From positions 1,612,001 to 1,676,000 of the forward strand of contig NZ_CP054587.1 of the NCBI RefSeq assembly GCF_002025255.2: 64,000 bases of DNA, given 5' to 3'. Under the pieces are notes generated by a model, which was not told the DNA's origin, made no database searches, and saw only the letters and a list, made by a program, of their open reading frames with translations. This stretch comes from Halolamina sp. CBA1230. GTDB taxonomy: Archaea; Halobacteriota; Halobacteria; Halobacteriales; Haloferacaceae. Positions 1 through 7,749 of this stretch are shown here, in pieces; within the stretch, counting starts at the first letter, position 1, and each line of letters opens with the position of its first letter. The translations under genes were made by a program, and so were the position numbers.

Positions 1-485
1 GCGGTCACGGCCAGTTTCCCCACGTCGCCGGCCGACGCGGCCGCCGAGAGCAGCGCGGCCATCGTCCGCTCCGACGGCGTTCGCTCGAAGTCGTGGACCG
101 AGACGACCACCGCGACGCCGAGCGACTCGGCCGCCTCGGCTACCGCCACCGCGCGTTCGGAGCGCCGCAGCGCCGCGAGTTCGAGATCCACGGCCGCGAC
201 GGCGTCGTTGCCCAGCGCGGCGTCGAGCGCGTCGAGGCGGGCAGTCTCCGCGGCTTCGCTGCTCCCGTCGGTCTCGCCGCCCTCCCACGCGGGCCGGTTG
301 GTCACGAGCAGCGGGAGGTCGCCGTCGTACGCCGCCAGCTGCTCGACGGGGTCGGCCGCGAGATCCATCCGGAACTCCACGAGGTCGGCGACGCCGCGGG
401 CCGCCCGCTCGTCCGCGAGGTCGGCGGTGGCGGCGACGAGGGTGAACGAGTCGAACACGGACGGGCAGTCGAGCCGAGGAACCAT
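1..485 (-). CDS. aroD: 3-dehydroquinate dehydratase type I (partial, 3-prime end outside window)
   Basis: The first 161 codons are present; the C-terminus runs off the left edge. The enzyme dehydrates 3-dehydroquinate to 3-dehydroshikimate by Schiff-base chemistry. The catalytic pair of type I enzymes is visible: His131 in SVHDFERTP and the Schiff-base Lys156 in GDVGKLAV. The N-terminal barrel strands (LVEFRMDL, LPLLVTNRP) also fit the family. The ATG at 485 is the first plausible start and lies 54 bases from the divergent BtuF-like gene. Other aromatic-pathway genes (9.0, 31.8-35.6 and 50.9 kb) lie in the same window but not in the same operon. Confidence 0.93.
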   Translation of the reverse strand, partial: MVPRLDCPSVFDSFTLVAATADLADERAARGVADLVEFRMDLAADPVEQLAAYDGDLPLLVTNRPAWEGGETDGSSEAAETARLDALDAALGNDAVAAVDLELAALRRSERAVAVAEAAESLGVAVVVSVHDFERTPSERTMAALLSAAASAGDVGKLAVT

Positions 486-539
486 ACCGGTTCGGGGTAG
501 CCGGGGAGTATTTCCCCCGTCGGCCCCGATCGACGCTAG

Positions 540-1280
540 ATGCGACTCGTCTCGCTGGCCCCCAGCGCGACCGCGACGCTTTCGGCGATGGACGCCGGCG
601 ACGATCTGGTCGGGGTGACCCACCACTGCGACCTCTCGGATGTCGACGGCAACTCGGAACGCGTCGGCGGCTGGCTCAACGCGGATCTCGACGCCGTCGC
701 GGCGCTTTCCCCAGATCTCGTCCTCACCAGCGACGCGCTCCAGCGCGAGACGCGCGACGCCCTCCGGGAACGCGGGCTGGCCGTCCACCACGCCGAACCC
801 GGGACGCTCGACGAGGCCATCGAGAGCTTCGCCGACCTCGGGCGCGCGGTGGGCGAGGCGACCGCGGGCGCGGACCTGGCCGCCGACGCGCGCGAGCGGC
901 TCCAGTCCGTGCGCGAGGCCGTCGCCGACGAACCGCGGCCGACGGTGTACTGCGAGGAGTGGGCCGACCCGCCGATGGCGGCGGGGAACTGGGTCCCGGA
1001 AGCGGTCGACGCCGCCGGCGGCGAGTACCCCTTCGCCGACCCGGGCGAACGCTCCGCCGAGGTGGCTCTGGAGGCGGTGACGGCCGCGAACCCCGACCAC
1101 GTGATCCTCCACCCCTGCGGGAAAGGTGATCGCGCCGACCCCGAGGCGTTCCGGGAGCGAGGCTGGGAGCTCGCCGCCGAGGTCCACGTCGTCGACGACT
1201 CGCTACTGAACCAACCGAGCCCGAACCTGGTCACCGGGGTCGAGCGGCTGGCGGGGGTCCTGCACGGCGTCGACGCGTAG
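540..1280 (+). CDS. BtuF-like helical-backbone metal receptor protein
   Basis: A 246-residue protein of the periplasmic cobalamin/iron-siderophore receptor superfamily. The opening MRLVSLAPSATATLSAM and the later segments VGGWLNADLDAV and SPDLVLTSD are typical of BtuF/TroA-like lobes. It has no signal peptide or lipobox and is shorter than exported BtuF, so it is probably cytoplasmic. Haloarchaeal genomes often carry such leaderless versions annotated as cobalamin-binding proteins. No permease or ATPase is next to it, so a transport role is not supported by context. Function is inferred from fold family only; the ligand is uncertain. Confidence 0.8.
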   Translation: MRLVSLAPSATATLSAMDAGDDLVGVTHHCDLSDVDGNSERVGGWLNADLDAVAALSPDLVLTSDALQRETRDALRERGLAVHHAEPGTLDEAIESFADLGRAVGEATAGADLAADARERLQSVREAVADEPRPTVYCEEWADPPMAAGNWVPEAVDAAGGEYPFADPGERSAEVALEAVTAANPDHVILHPCGKGDRADPEAFRERGWELAAEVHVVDDSLLNQPSPNLVTGVERLAGVLHGVDA

Positions 1281-1282
1281 GG

Positions 1283-1480
1283 CTACGACAGCGTCCAGAG
1301 CGACCCGGCGACGCCCACGCCGACCGCGAGCGCGGCGATGCTCCCGACCCCGCCGTCGGCGCGGACGAGCAGCGGGATCGCGATCCCGGCGAGCGTGAAC
1401 TGGAGGAGGATCACCAGGCGCTTCAGGTCGTACAGCATCGCGGCACGGAACTCGGCGCTATCGTCGATGTTGGGGGACAT
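1283..1480 (-). CDS. small two-helix membrane protein
   Basis: A 65-residue protein with an acidic N-terminus (MSPNIDDSAEF) and two hydrophobic segments at about residues 22-38 and 46-63. It converges on the BtuF-like gene with a two-base gap and diverges from the DUF84 gene at 1558. No function is recognisable. The acidic head, membrane spans and compact spacing make it a credible haloarchaeal gene rather than a shadow frame. Confidence 0.65.
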   Translation of the reverse strand: MSPNIDDSAEFRAAMLYDLKRLVILLQFTLAGIAIPLLVRADGGVGSIAALAVGVGVAGSLWTLS

Positions 1481-1557
1481 TGGGGTGTGGGTGGTCCGTC
1501 AGGACCGTAAATTCCGCGACCGAAACCGATACGCCCGCCGCGCCGCCGCTCTCGGGT

Positions 1558-2076
1558 ATGCGAATCGCCGTCGGCAGCGGGAACCCGGTGAAGCGTCGCG
1601 CGGTCGAAGCCGCCGTCGCGGGGACACTCGATAGTCCCGAGATCGAGGCGGTGGCGGTCGATTCTGGCGTCTCCGAGCAGCCGACCGGACAGGAGGAGAC
1701 CGTCGCGGGCGCGCAGAACCGCGCGCGGAACGCGCTCGCCGCGGGCGACTACGACCTCGGCGTCGGCCTGGAGGGTGGCGTCGCGGAGGTTTCTGGTGTT
1801 GATGGGTTGTTCCTGATCATGTGGGTCGCCGTGACCGACGGCGAGGCGGTGGGACTCGGCAGCGGGCCGTCGTTCCGCCTCCCGGCGTCGATCGGTGACC
1901 GCGTGGCCGCGGGCGAGGAGCTCGGGCCGGTGATGGACGACGTGCTCGGGGAGGAGGGGGTGGCGGAGAAGCAAGGCGCCGCGGGCGCGCTGTCCGATGG
2001 GGTGGTGGATCGCGACGACGCGCTGGCTGCGGGCGTGGCGGCGGCGATGGGGCCGTTCGTGACGGATCAGTACTGA
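1558..2076 (+). CDS. DUF84 family inosine/xanthosine triphosphatase
   Basis: A 172-residue protein starting MRIAVGSGNPVKRRAVE, the signature opening of the YjjX/DUF84 house-cleaning phosphatases that hydrolyse non-canonical purine triphosphates (ITP/XTP). The motifs SGVSEQPTGQEET and GVGLEGGV correspond to the nucleotide-binding core. A longer frame opens upstream at 1480, but the conserved family N-terminus begins at the ATG at 1558. Length matches the family. It acts in the cytosol and is likely a single-gene unit followed by a repeat-filled gap. Confidence 0.88.
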   Translation: MRIAVGSGNPVKRRAVEAAVAGTLDSPEIEAVAVDSGVSEQPTGQEETVAGAQNRARNALAAGDYDLGVGLEGGVAEVSGVDGLFLIMWVAVTDGEAVGLGSGPSFRLPASIGDRVAAGEELGPVMDDVLGEEGVAEKQGAAGALSDGVVDRDDALAAGVAAAMGPFVTDQY

Positions 2077-2210
2077 GTGTTTCTCGATTATTGGGGTTCG
2101 TTTCGGTTTCTCGGATCGAGTTCTTGATGGAGAGGCCTTTCCGGGTATCTTCGGTTCTTCGCTCGTTTGGGGGGGTTGTGGAGTGCCGTACGACCGTGAC
2201 CGCGACGGCG

Positions 2211-2622
2211 AACAGCAACAGCAGCTCGAGGCTAGACCACTTGCGACCGCACCGCCCCGCACAGTCCACGAGCCTCCCCAGCCGACTCGTTCGCTCCTTT
2301 CAGTCGCTCACTCGTCCCTCGCGCTGAGACGCGGCACGAGGCCGCGCCCGTTTCGCGCCAGGACTGCCATGGCGCGTGCGGGCAGCCGCTCCGTCGGCTG
2401 CCCAAGTACGCGCGAGGGACGCTGGCCGCGCCGGCGAACCCTCGTGGTGAGCCACCAGCGCGGCAGCGTCGGTTGGGGAGGGTGTGGCCGCGGTTACGGG
2501 CGGGACTGAAAGGGGCTGTCCGCTCCGGGAAGGCGGCCGACGTAAGCACCGCAGCGAAGCGAGGAGCGCAACGAGGCCCCCGACCGGAGCGGGCAGGGGC
2601 TTTCACGGTGTTGCTGACCACT
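2211..2622. mobile_element. X/Y chimeric intergenic element (copy X1/Y1)
   Basis: The gap 2077-2687 has no credible gene. Its left part matches the X family: an end resembling cagcNNctcg, then gaccacttgYgaccgc, then the core cccgcacagtccacg and cctccccagccgactc. Its right part ends like the Y family (gggactgaaaggggctg, then ggggctttcacggtgttg). Inside, 2378-2402 folds as a hairpin with arms GGGCAGCC and GGCTGCCC around gctccgtc. It looks like a recombinant or nested pair of related non-coding elements. Confidence 0.6.
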
Positions 2623-2687
2623 CTCCCGAAACGAACGAACCGAGCAGAAATGGCGCCGCCAACTACTCGAATAACGAAGAATCCGAA

Positions 2688-4556
2688 TCAAGCAGAGTCG
2701 ACCGACTCGACCTCCTCCATCTCCTCGGCCTCCTCCACCGCGGTCGTCAGCGAGACGTTCAGCGCGAGCATCGACGCGCCGCCGCCGATCATCGTCACCG
2801 CGTTCTTCAGGAAGTGATCGACGATCGCTGCCCCCAGCGCGACCGACGCCGTCACCGGCGTCAGCCCCGCGACGAGCAGGGTAAACGCCGCCTCGTACAG
2901 CCCCACGCCGCCGGGGCTCAGCGGCAGCACCTTCGCGAGGTTTCCGACCGACACCGCGAAGAAACAGATCGTCACGAGCGTCGCGGTCTCCAGCCCCGTG
3001 CCGAACGCCGCGAGCACGAACACCGCCGTGATCACGTCGAGCGTCCAGATCACCAGGCTCGTCGCGCCGACGCGGGAGAACGCCTTCGGGTCGCCGCCGA
3101 CCTGCTGCACGTCGCCGACGAACCGCTCCAGGGCGCCCGCCACGTAGTCCGCGTAGGAGTCCGAAGACACTCGCTCGACGAGGGCCCGGATGCGGTTCCG
3201 GTCCGAACGCGCCGAGAGCACGATCCCCGCGACGGCAGCGATGGCGACCAGCGCGATCCCGACCGCGACCAGCACCGCGACCTGCCCGCTCTGTGAGGCG
3301 CCGGTCACCGACTCGGCCACCCGCGCGAGATCGCCCGAGGCGGCGTAGCCCAGCAGCACCAGTCCGGCGAGGACGGTGATCGTGAGCAGGTCGAACACGC
3401 GCTCGGCCGCCAGCGACGCAAAGCCCGAGGGGTAGGGGATCCCGCGGCGGGCTTTCACGACGTACGCCCGCACGCCGTCGCCGAGGCGGGCCGGGAACAC
3501 CAGGTTCCCGGTCTGGGAGATGAACACCGCCCCCGTGAGGAAGCCCAGTTTCTCCGTGTACCCCAGTTCCGCGAGGATGTCGCGGTACCGCAGCCCCCGG
3601 AGGGGCCAGGAGAGCGCGTACACCACCGCCGCGACCGCGATCAGCGTCGGGTCGGCGTCGGAGATGCGGTCGATCACTGCGCCGTAGTCGATGTACAGCG
3701 TCGAGAGCAGGAACGCGACCAGCACCAGCAGCGCGCTGGCGCCCAGCGTCACCCACTTGTTCAGCCGCGGCTGGACCGAGAGCTGCCACCACGTGCGGAC
3801 GATCTGGCTCCCCATCCCGAACACGTCCCGCACGAGGTCGACCTTCGAGTCACCCTTCGGCTCCCAGTCGACCGGGAACTCTTTCACCTCGAACCCGGCG
3901 CGCTGAGCGCGCACGAGCAGTTCCGTGTCCCAGAACCAGTGACGGTCCTCCACGTCGTCGTGGACCGCCTCGAACGCCTCGCGGGAGATCGCCTTGAACC
4001 CACACTGGTGGTCCCGAACCTCCGTCCGGAGGAACAGCCGGACGGCGCCGTTGTACCCCCACGAGGGGATGCCGCGCTTGGCGGGGCGATCCGCGACGTT
4101 GTCGGGCATCCAGCGCGACCCCGTGGCCACGTCGGCTTCGCCCTGGCGGACGGTGTTCACCAGCTCCTCGAGATGCTTCATGTCGGTCGCGAGGTCGGTG
4201 TCGAAGTACACCAGCGTCCCGCCGTGGGCGGCGTCGAACGCGCGCTCCAGCGCGCCGCCGCGGCCCAGCCGCTCGTCGCTGTGGAAATGCCGGACCGCCG
4301 GGATCTCGTCGGCCAGGCGGTCGGCGATCGCGGGCGTCTCGTCGTCGCAGCCGTCCTCGGCGACGATCACCTCGAACGTGCCGGTGTCGAGGAACGCGCC
4401 CAGCGTGTCGAGCGTGGTCCGCACCGTCTCCTCGATGGTGTCCGCCTCGTTGTACGCCGGGAGCACGACGCTGACCTCGATCCGGGACGGATCGGCGCCG
4501 TCGGACGCCGCCGCCGCCCCCGCGGCGGCGTCGCTCCCGTCGGCGGGGTCGTTCAT
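2688..4556 (-). CDS. AglD-like dolichyl-phosphate glycosyltransferase fused to UPF0104 membrane domain
   Basis: A 622-residue protein. The first 250 or so residues are a GT2 glycosyltransferase (VSVVLPAYNEADTI; acceptor/metal motif YFDTDLATD; RDHQCGFKAISREAF). The C-terminal 350 residues are a multi-span lysylphosphatidylglycerol-synthase-like (UPF0104) domain with FPARLGDGVRAYVVK and SPGGVGLYEAAF. This architecture is that of Haloferax AglD, which charges dolichol phosphate with mannose for S-layer N-glycosylation. The start at MNDPADGSD was chosen because the longer frame adds 25 residues with no family character. It stands alone between repeats and a divergent small gene, so its place in glycosylation is inferred from architecture. 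Confidence 0.85.
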   Translation of the reverse strand: MNDPADGSDAAAGAAAASDGADPSRIEVSVVLPAYNEADTIEETVRTTLDTLGAFLDTGTFEVIVAEDGCDDETPAIADRLADEIPAVRHFHSDERLGRGGALERAFDAAHGGTLVYFDTDLATDMKHLEELVNTVRQGEADVATGSRWMPDNVADRPAKRGIPSWGYNGAVRLFLRTEVRDHQCGFKAISREAFEAVHDDVEDRHWFWDTELLVRAQRAGFEVKEFPVDWEPKGDSKVDLVRDVFGMGSQIVRTWWQLSVQPRLNKWVTLGASALLVLVAFLLSTLYIDYGAVIDRISDADPTLIAVAAVVYALSWPLRGLRYRDILAELGYTEKLGFLTGAVFISQTGNLVFPARLGDGVRAYVVKARRGIPYPSGFASLAAERVFDLLTITVLAGLVLLGYAASGDLARVAESVTGASQSGQVAVLVAVGIALVAIAAVAGIVLSARSDRNRIRALVERVSSDSYADYVAGALERFVGDVQQVGGDPKAFSRVGATSLVIWTLDVITAVFVLAAFGTGLETATLVTICFFAVSVGNLAKVLPLSPGGVGLYEAAFTLLVAGLTPVTASVALGAAIVDHFLKNAVTMIGGGASMLALNVSLTTAVEEAEEMEEVESVDSA

Positions 4557-4775
4557 GCCCGGTCCTGGGCGGGGCGCGGGTAAGTAGCTTCTGAAGGGGT
4601 CGGAACTGCGATCTTCCGAAGGGCCTGACACGATCCCGCGGCGTTAGCCGACCGTACCTGCGGGCGCTGTGTGGATGGCTCGATCGAACCGGATCGACGC
4701 GAAAACCACACGACTACGGCGGGATTAACGCGCCGTACCAAACGTCTGAAGGGGGAACAGTTCGTTCCTCGGAGT

Positions 4776-5024
4776 ATGGGCCAGGCAGGCGTGGCGGCGA
4801 CCCCGGACCTCTCGGAGAAACAGACCCGCATCCTGAACCACCTGCGCGAGGCCGCCGGCGAGCGGACCTACTTCAAGTCGCGGCTGGTCGCGGAGGAGCT
4901 GGACATGACCGCCAAGGAGGTCGGCGCGAACATGCGGACGCTGCTCGCGGCGGACCACGGCCTCGAGATCGAGAAATGGGGCTACTCCTCCGGCACGACC
5001 TGGAAAGTCACGCCGGCGGAGTAG
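4776..5024 (+). CDS. small winged-helix protein, DUF7123-like
   Basis: An 82-residue protein with a clear winged-helix pattern (LSEKQTRILNHLREAAGERTYFKSRLVAEELDM broken by AKEVGANMRTL) and a conserved tail, EKWGYSSGTTWKVT. This matches a haloarchaeal family usually listed as DUF7123. The frame is open further upstream, but those residues are basic and unlike the family; the ATG at 4776 gives the expected length. It probably binds DNA. It converges with the zinc-ribbon gene one base away. Confidence 0.75.
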   Translation: MGQAGVAATPDLSEKQTRILNHLREAAGERTYFKSRLVAEELDMTAKEVGANMRTLLAADHGLEIEKWGYSSGTTWKVTPAE

Positions 5025-5025
5025 C

Positions 5026-5322
5026 TCACAGCCGCCGCGCACAGCCGCTGCAGTAGCGGTAGGCGGGGTCGTTCTCCATCCCGCAGTTCCCACAGCGTGT
5101 GGTCCCGTCCTCGGCGACGGCGTCACGAGCGGCGGCGGGGCCGCTCTCGGAGAGCCGTCGCCGGTACGCCGCGCCGTCCTCGTCCTCGCCGCCCCAGATG
5201 TCGGAGCCGGTGTGATCCGGCGCCTCGTCGATCTCCATCCGGGACATCATGTACCACAGCAGCGGTAGCTGTATCGCGACGGGGATCACCAACAACAGCC
5301 AGAGCAGGGCTGTGTCGGGCAT
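5026..5322 (-). CDS. membrane-anchored zinc-ribbon protein
   Basis: A 98-residue protein with one N-terminal membrane span (about residues 5-24), an acidic linker and a C-terminal zinc ribbon, CGNCGMENDPAYRYCSGC, with two CxxC pairs. The architecture is common in haloarchaeal proteins of unknown role (DUF7577-like). The ribbon is expected to face the cytoplasm. Reaction or partner is unknown. Confidence 0.72.
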   Translation of the reverse strand: MPDTALLWLLLVIPVAIQLPLLWYMMSRMEIDEAPDHTGSDIWGGEDEDGAAYRRRLSESGPAAARDAVAEDGTTRCGNCGMENDPAYRYCSGCARRL

Positions 5323-5394
5323 ACGAGTGGATAGGGGGGCGTCGACCTTATCGGTTGGGAACTGTCCGCATAGAGAGACGTTGTCACACCGCGC

Positions 5395-6000
5395 TCACGG
5401 GTCGTGGCTGATCAACTCGGCGGCGTCGGCCGCCAGCGCGTCCGCGGCGGTGTCGAAGGAGTCAGCGTAGCGCACCAGCAGCGCGAGCAGCGTTTCGGGC
5501 TCCTCGAGCGCGTAGCCGTCCGCGCGGGAGAGCAGCCCCACCGACTCCAGCGCCGCGGCGTGGCTACTGACGGTCGCCCGGGAGACGCCGAGTTGGTCGG
5601 CGAGCTCCGCGCCCGTCGCGTCGGGGTTCCGGAGCAGCGCGATCACCATCCCGCGGGGCGTCGAGCGCCGGAGGTAGCCCAGCGCCCGCTGCTCGAACTC
5701 GGAGAACCGGTCGGCAGGGAAGAAGCGGCGGTAGTCGCCGTCGCGGCGGGAGACGATCGTGCCGGCCGACAGCAGGCGCTCGACGTGGTGCTGTGTCTCG
5801 CCGGTGCCCAGTTGGAGGTCGTCACGGAGCTTCGAGAAGTGCGCCCCCGGCGTGGCGGCGACGTAGCCGACGATGGCGTCGCGGGCGTCGCTGTCGCCGT
5901 CGTCGCTGTCGCCCCCGAACGCCGCGAACGGCGCGGCGGCGCCGGCGGCGGCGAACCGCTTGAGTGTCGCCCGCTTCTCCTCGTCGACTCCGCGTGTCAC
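5395..6000 (-). CDS. winged-helix transcriptional regulator with export-like N-terminus
   Basis: A 201-residue protein from a GTG start. Residues 10-35 (KRATLKRFAAAGAAAPFAAF) are Ala-rich and resemble a degenerate Tat or anchor segment. Two helix-turn-helix modules follow: one around GAHFSKLRDDLQLGTGETQHHVERLL and one around GAELADQLGVSRATVSSHAAAL. Double-winged-helix proteins with an N-terminal membrane segment are widespread in haloarchaea. A longer frame from ATG 6069 adds 23 unconvincing residues. Targets are unknown; the divergent gene is a tail-anchored small protein at 6150. Confidence 0.75.
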   Translation of the reverse strand: MTRGVDEEKRATLKRFAAAGAAAPFAAFGGDSDDGDSDARDAIVGYVAATPGAHFSKLRDDLQLGTGETQHHVERLLSAGTIVSRRDGDYRRFFPADRFSEFEQRALGYLRRSTPRGMVIALLRNPDATGAELADQLGVSRATVSSHAAALESVGLLSRADGYALEEPETLLALLVRYADSFDTAADALAADAAELISHDP

Positions 6001-6149
6001 GGGTTCTCCTGGGGTGTTGGTAACCAAAGAGGTTTCGACGCTCGGATCGGCGTGTCCCCGATCGGCCACAGGTGGTTCCTAACCCGGAACAGCCGGTCGG
6101 CAGCGGACACCCACAACGGCTTTCCGCGCCGGCGACCTCCGTTCGACCG

Positions 6150-6332
6150 ATGAGCCGGAGCCCGGACGAGGACGACGGGGAGTGGGCGGTCAGCCTCGAC
6201 GATCTCGACGGCGAGGACGAGGAGGCGTACGAGCCCGAACCGATCGAGCCCGGCGACCCCACGGTCGAGGGGGCGGCGTTCGTCGTCCTGGGCGCCGCGC
6301 TGACGCTCGTGGTCCTGTTCAGCGGACTCTGA
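6150..6332 (+). CDS. small tail-anchored acidic protein (haloarchaeal)
   Basis: A 60-residue protein with a strongly acidic cytoplasmic part (about 17 Asp/Glu in the first 40 residues) and a single C-terminal hydrophobic helix ending LVVLFSGL. The pattern fits small haloarchaeal tail-anchored families such as DUF7312, although that assignment is from memory of the pattern. The ATG at 6150 was preferred over a longer basic extension. Function unknown. Confidence 0.6.
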   Translation: MSRSPDEDDGEWAVSLDDLDGEDEEAYEPEPIEPGDPTVEGAAFVVLGAALTLVVLFSGL

Positions 6333-6411
6333 GTCCGACACGCGTTCGCCGAGCGCGAGACGCGGTCCAGGAGCCCGCCACGTCTAAACCGGCCGGGGCC
6401 GACCTTCGGCC

Positions 6412-7323
6412 ATGGAGAGCTACCGGACGCTTCTCGTCGACGCGTTCACCGGGGAGCCCCTGGCAGGCAACGCCGCCGGGGTGGTGACCGACGCCGACGG
6501 GCTGAGCGAGCAGCAGATGCAGGCGATCGCGCGCGAGCTGTCGGTCTCCGAGACCGCCTTCCTCCTCCCTTCGACGGCGGCCGACCGGAAGGTGCGCTAC
6601 TTCACGCCGACCCAGGAGGTCGATCTCTGTGGGCACGCCACGATCGCGGCCCACGGCGCGCTGTTCGACGACGGCACGATCGACGCCGGGAGCTACACGC
6701 TGGAGACCGAGGTGGGCGTGCTGGATATCCAGGTGACCGAGTCGGGGTCGGTGTGGATGACCCAGAACGCCCCGCAGGTGTTCGAGGTCGACCTCGACTA
6801 CGGCGCAGCCGCCGACGCGCTGGGGATCGACGAGGCGGCGTTCAAGGACGTCGGCGCGGATCTCCCGCCCGCGTACGCCTCGACCGGGCTGCCGTTCCTG
6901 ATCCTCCCGGTGAACTTCCTCGAACACCTCTCGGCGATGGAGCCGGAGTACGAGGCCGTCGAGGCGCTGGCGGCGAAACACGACACCGAGGGGGTCTACA
7001 CGTTCACGTTCGACGCGATCGGCCGGAGTCAGGACTCGACGCTGCACGGCCGCGCGTTCGTCCCCGGCCTCGGTATCGACGAGGACCCCGTGACCGGCAC
7101 CGCCTCCGGCGCCTGCGGCGCCTACCTCGACCACTTCGCGGCGTTCGACGACGAGTTCCCGGAACGGATGACGTTCGAGCAGGGCCACTTCCTCGACCGC
7201 CCGGGGTTCGTCGGCGTCCGCGTCGACGGCCGGACCGTACAGGTCGGCGGGGATTCGGTGGTGTCGCTGGACGGGTCGCTGACGGTGCCCGAGTACGAGG
7301 ACGACGAGATCATCGAGGCGTAA
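6412..7323 (+). CDS. PhzF family isomerase/epimerase
   Basis: A 303-residue protein of the PhzF/diaminopimelate-epimerase-like fold. Diagnostic elements are VDAFTGEPLAGNAAGVV at the start, SVSETAFLLPS with the presumed catalytic Glu, DLCGHATIAAHGAL in the N-terminal lobe, and EDPVTGTASGACGAYL in the C-terminal lobe. Members isomerise varied small metabolites, so the substrate cannot be named. The gene is monocistronic, with a tandem repeat right after its stop. Confidence 0.9.
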   Translation: MESYRTLLVDAFTGEPLAGNAAGVVTDADGLSEQQMQAIARELSVSETAFLLPSTAADRKVRYFTPTQEVDLCGHATIAAHGALFDDGTIDAGSYTLETEVGVLDIQVTESGSVWMTQNAPQVFEVDLDYGAAADALGIDEAAFKDVGADLPPAYASTGLPFLILPVNFLEHLSAMEPEYEAVEALAAKHDTEGVYTFTFDAIGRSQDSTLHGRAFVPGLGIDEDPVTGTASGACGAYLDHFAAFDDEFPERMTFEQGHFLDRPGFVGVRVDGRTVQVGGDSVVSLDGSLTVPEYEDDEIIEA

Positions 7324-7336
7324 CCGACCGCGGCGA

Positions 7337-7500
7337 GCGACCTACCGAGGCCTCCGTGTCTCGGTCACGGAGCGCCTTGCCGCGGTCGTGTGTAGTCAGT
7401 CACGGCGCGCGACCTGCTCGGGCCTCCGTGCCTCGGCCGCGGCGCGCCTTGCCGTGATCGTGTCGAGTCAAAGGCGGCGACCTTCCGCCGGCGCGACCTA
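7337..7500. repeat. 68-72 bp imperfect tandem repeat
   Basis: Two full copies begin at 7337 and 7409, and a partial third begins at 7477. Each starts gcgacc, then has gcctccgtgYctcgg and gcgccttgccg followed by tcgtgt. The array fills the gap between the PhzF gene and the convergent zinc-finger gene, and its last partial copy runs into that gene's stop codon. Copy 1 can fold (CTCCGT against ACGGAG). Confidence 0.75.
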
Positions 7501-7668
7501 GGGCAGCTCCTTCCACTCCTTCCCGCACTCAGGGCATTTCCGCACGCTGTACACCTCGTCCGGGGGGTTCTCGGTGGCGAGCGTCTTCTCACACTCCGCG
7601 CAGGCGAGTCGCTCGTAGGTGTCCTTACGGAGTTCGTCGTTGCGTAGCCCCTTCCGCGTGCTCTTCAT
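7498..7668 (-). CDS. HVO_0758-type small zinc-finger protein
   Basis: A 56-residue protein starting MKSTRKGLRNDELRKDTYERL, cut here at its typical opening, with CAEC and CPEC cysteine pairs 21 residues apart and a C-terminal EWKELP. The length and the MKSTRKGLR opening match the HVO_0758 zinc-finger family of haloarchaea. It likely binds one zinc ion; the partner is unknown. It converges with the PhzF gene and diverges from the MFS gene at 7750. Confidence 0.85.
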   Translation of the reverse strand: MKSTRKGLRNDELRKDTYERLACAECEKTLATENPPDEVYSVRKCPECGKEWKELP

Positions 7669-7749
7669 ACCCCCCGCTTCGGGTGCGAAGTTAAAAAGAC
7701 CCCGCACGGATCCGGAACGCTTGACCCCGCCCGCCGGCAACCGCCTCAC

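Noticed and set aside
93-500. Plus-strand frame opposite aroD
   Set aside because: It is the antisense shadow of aroD; composition is Arg/Gly/Glu-rich and has no family match.
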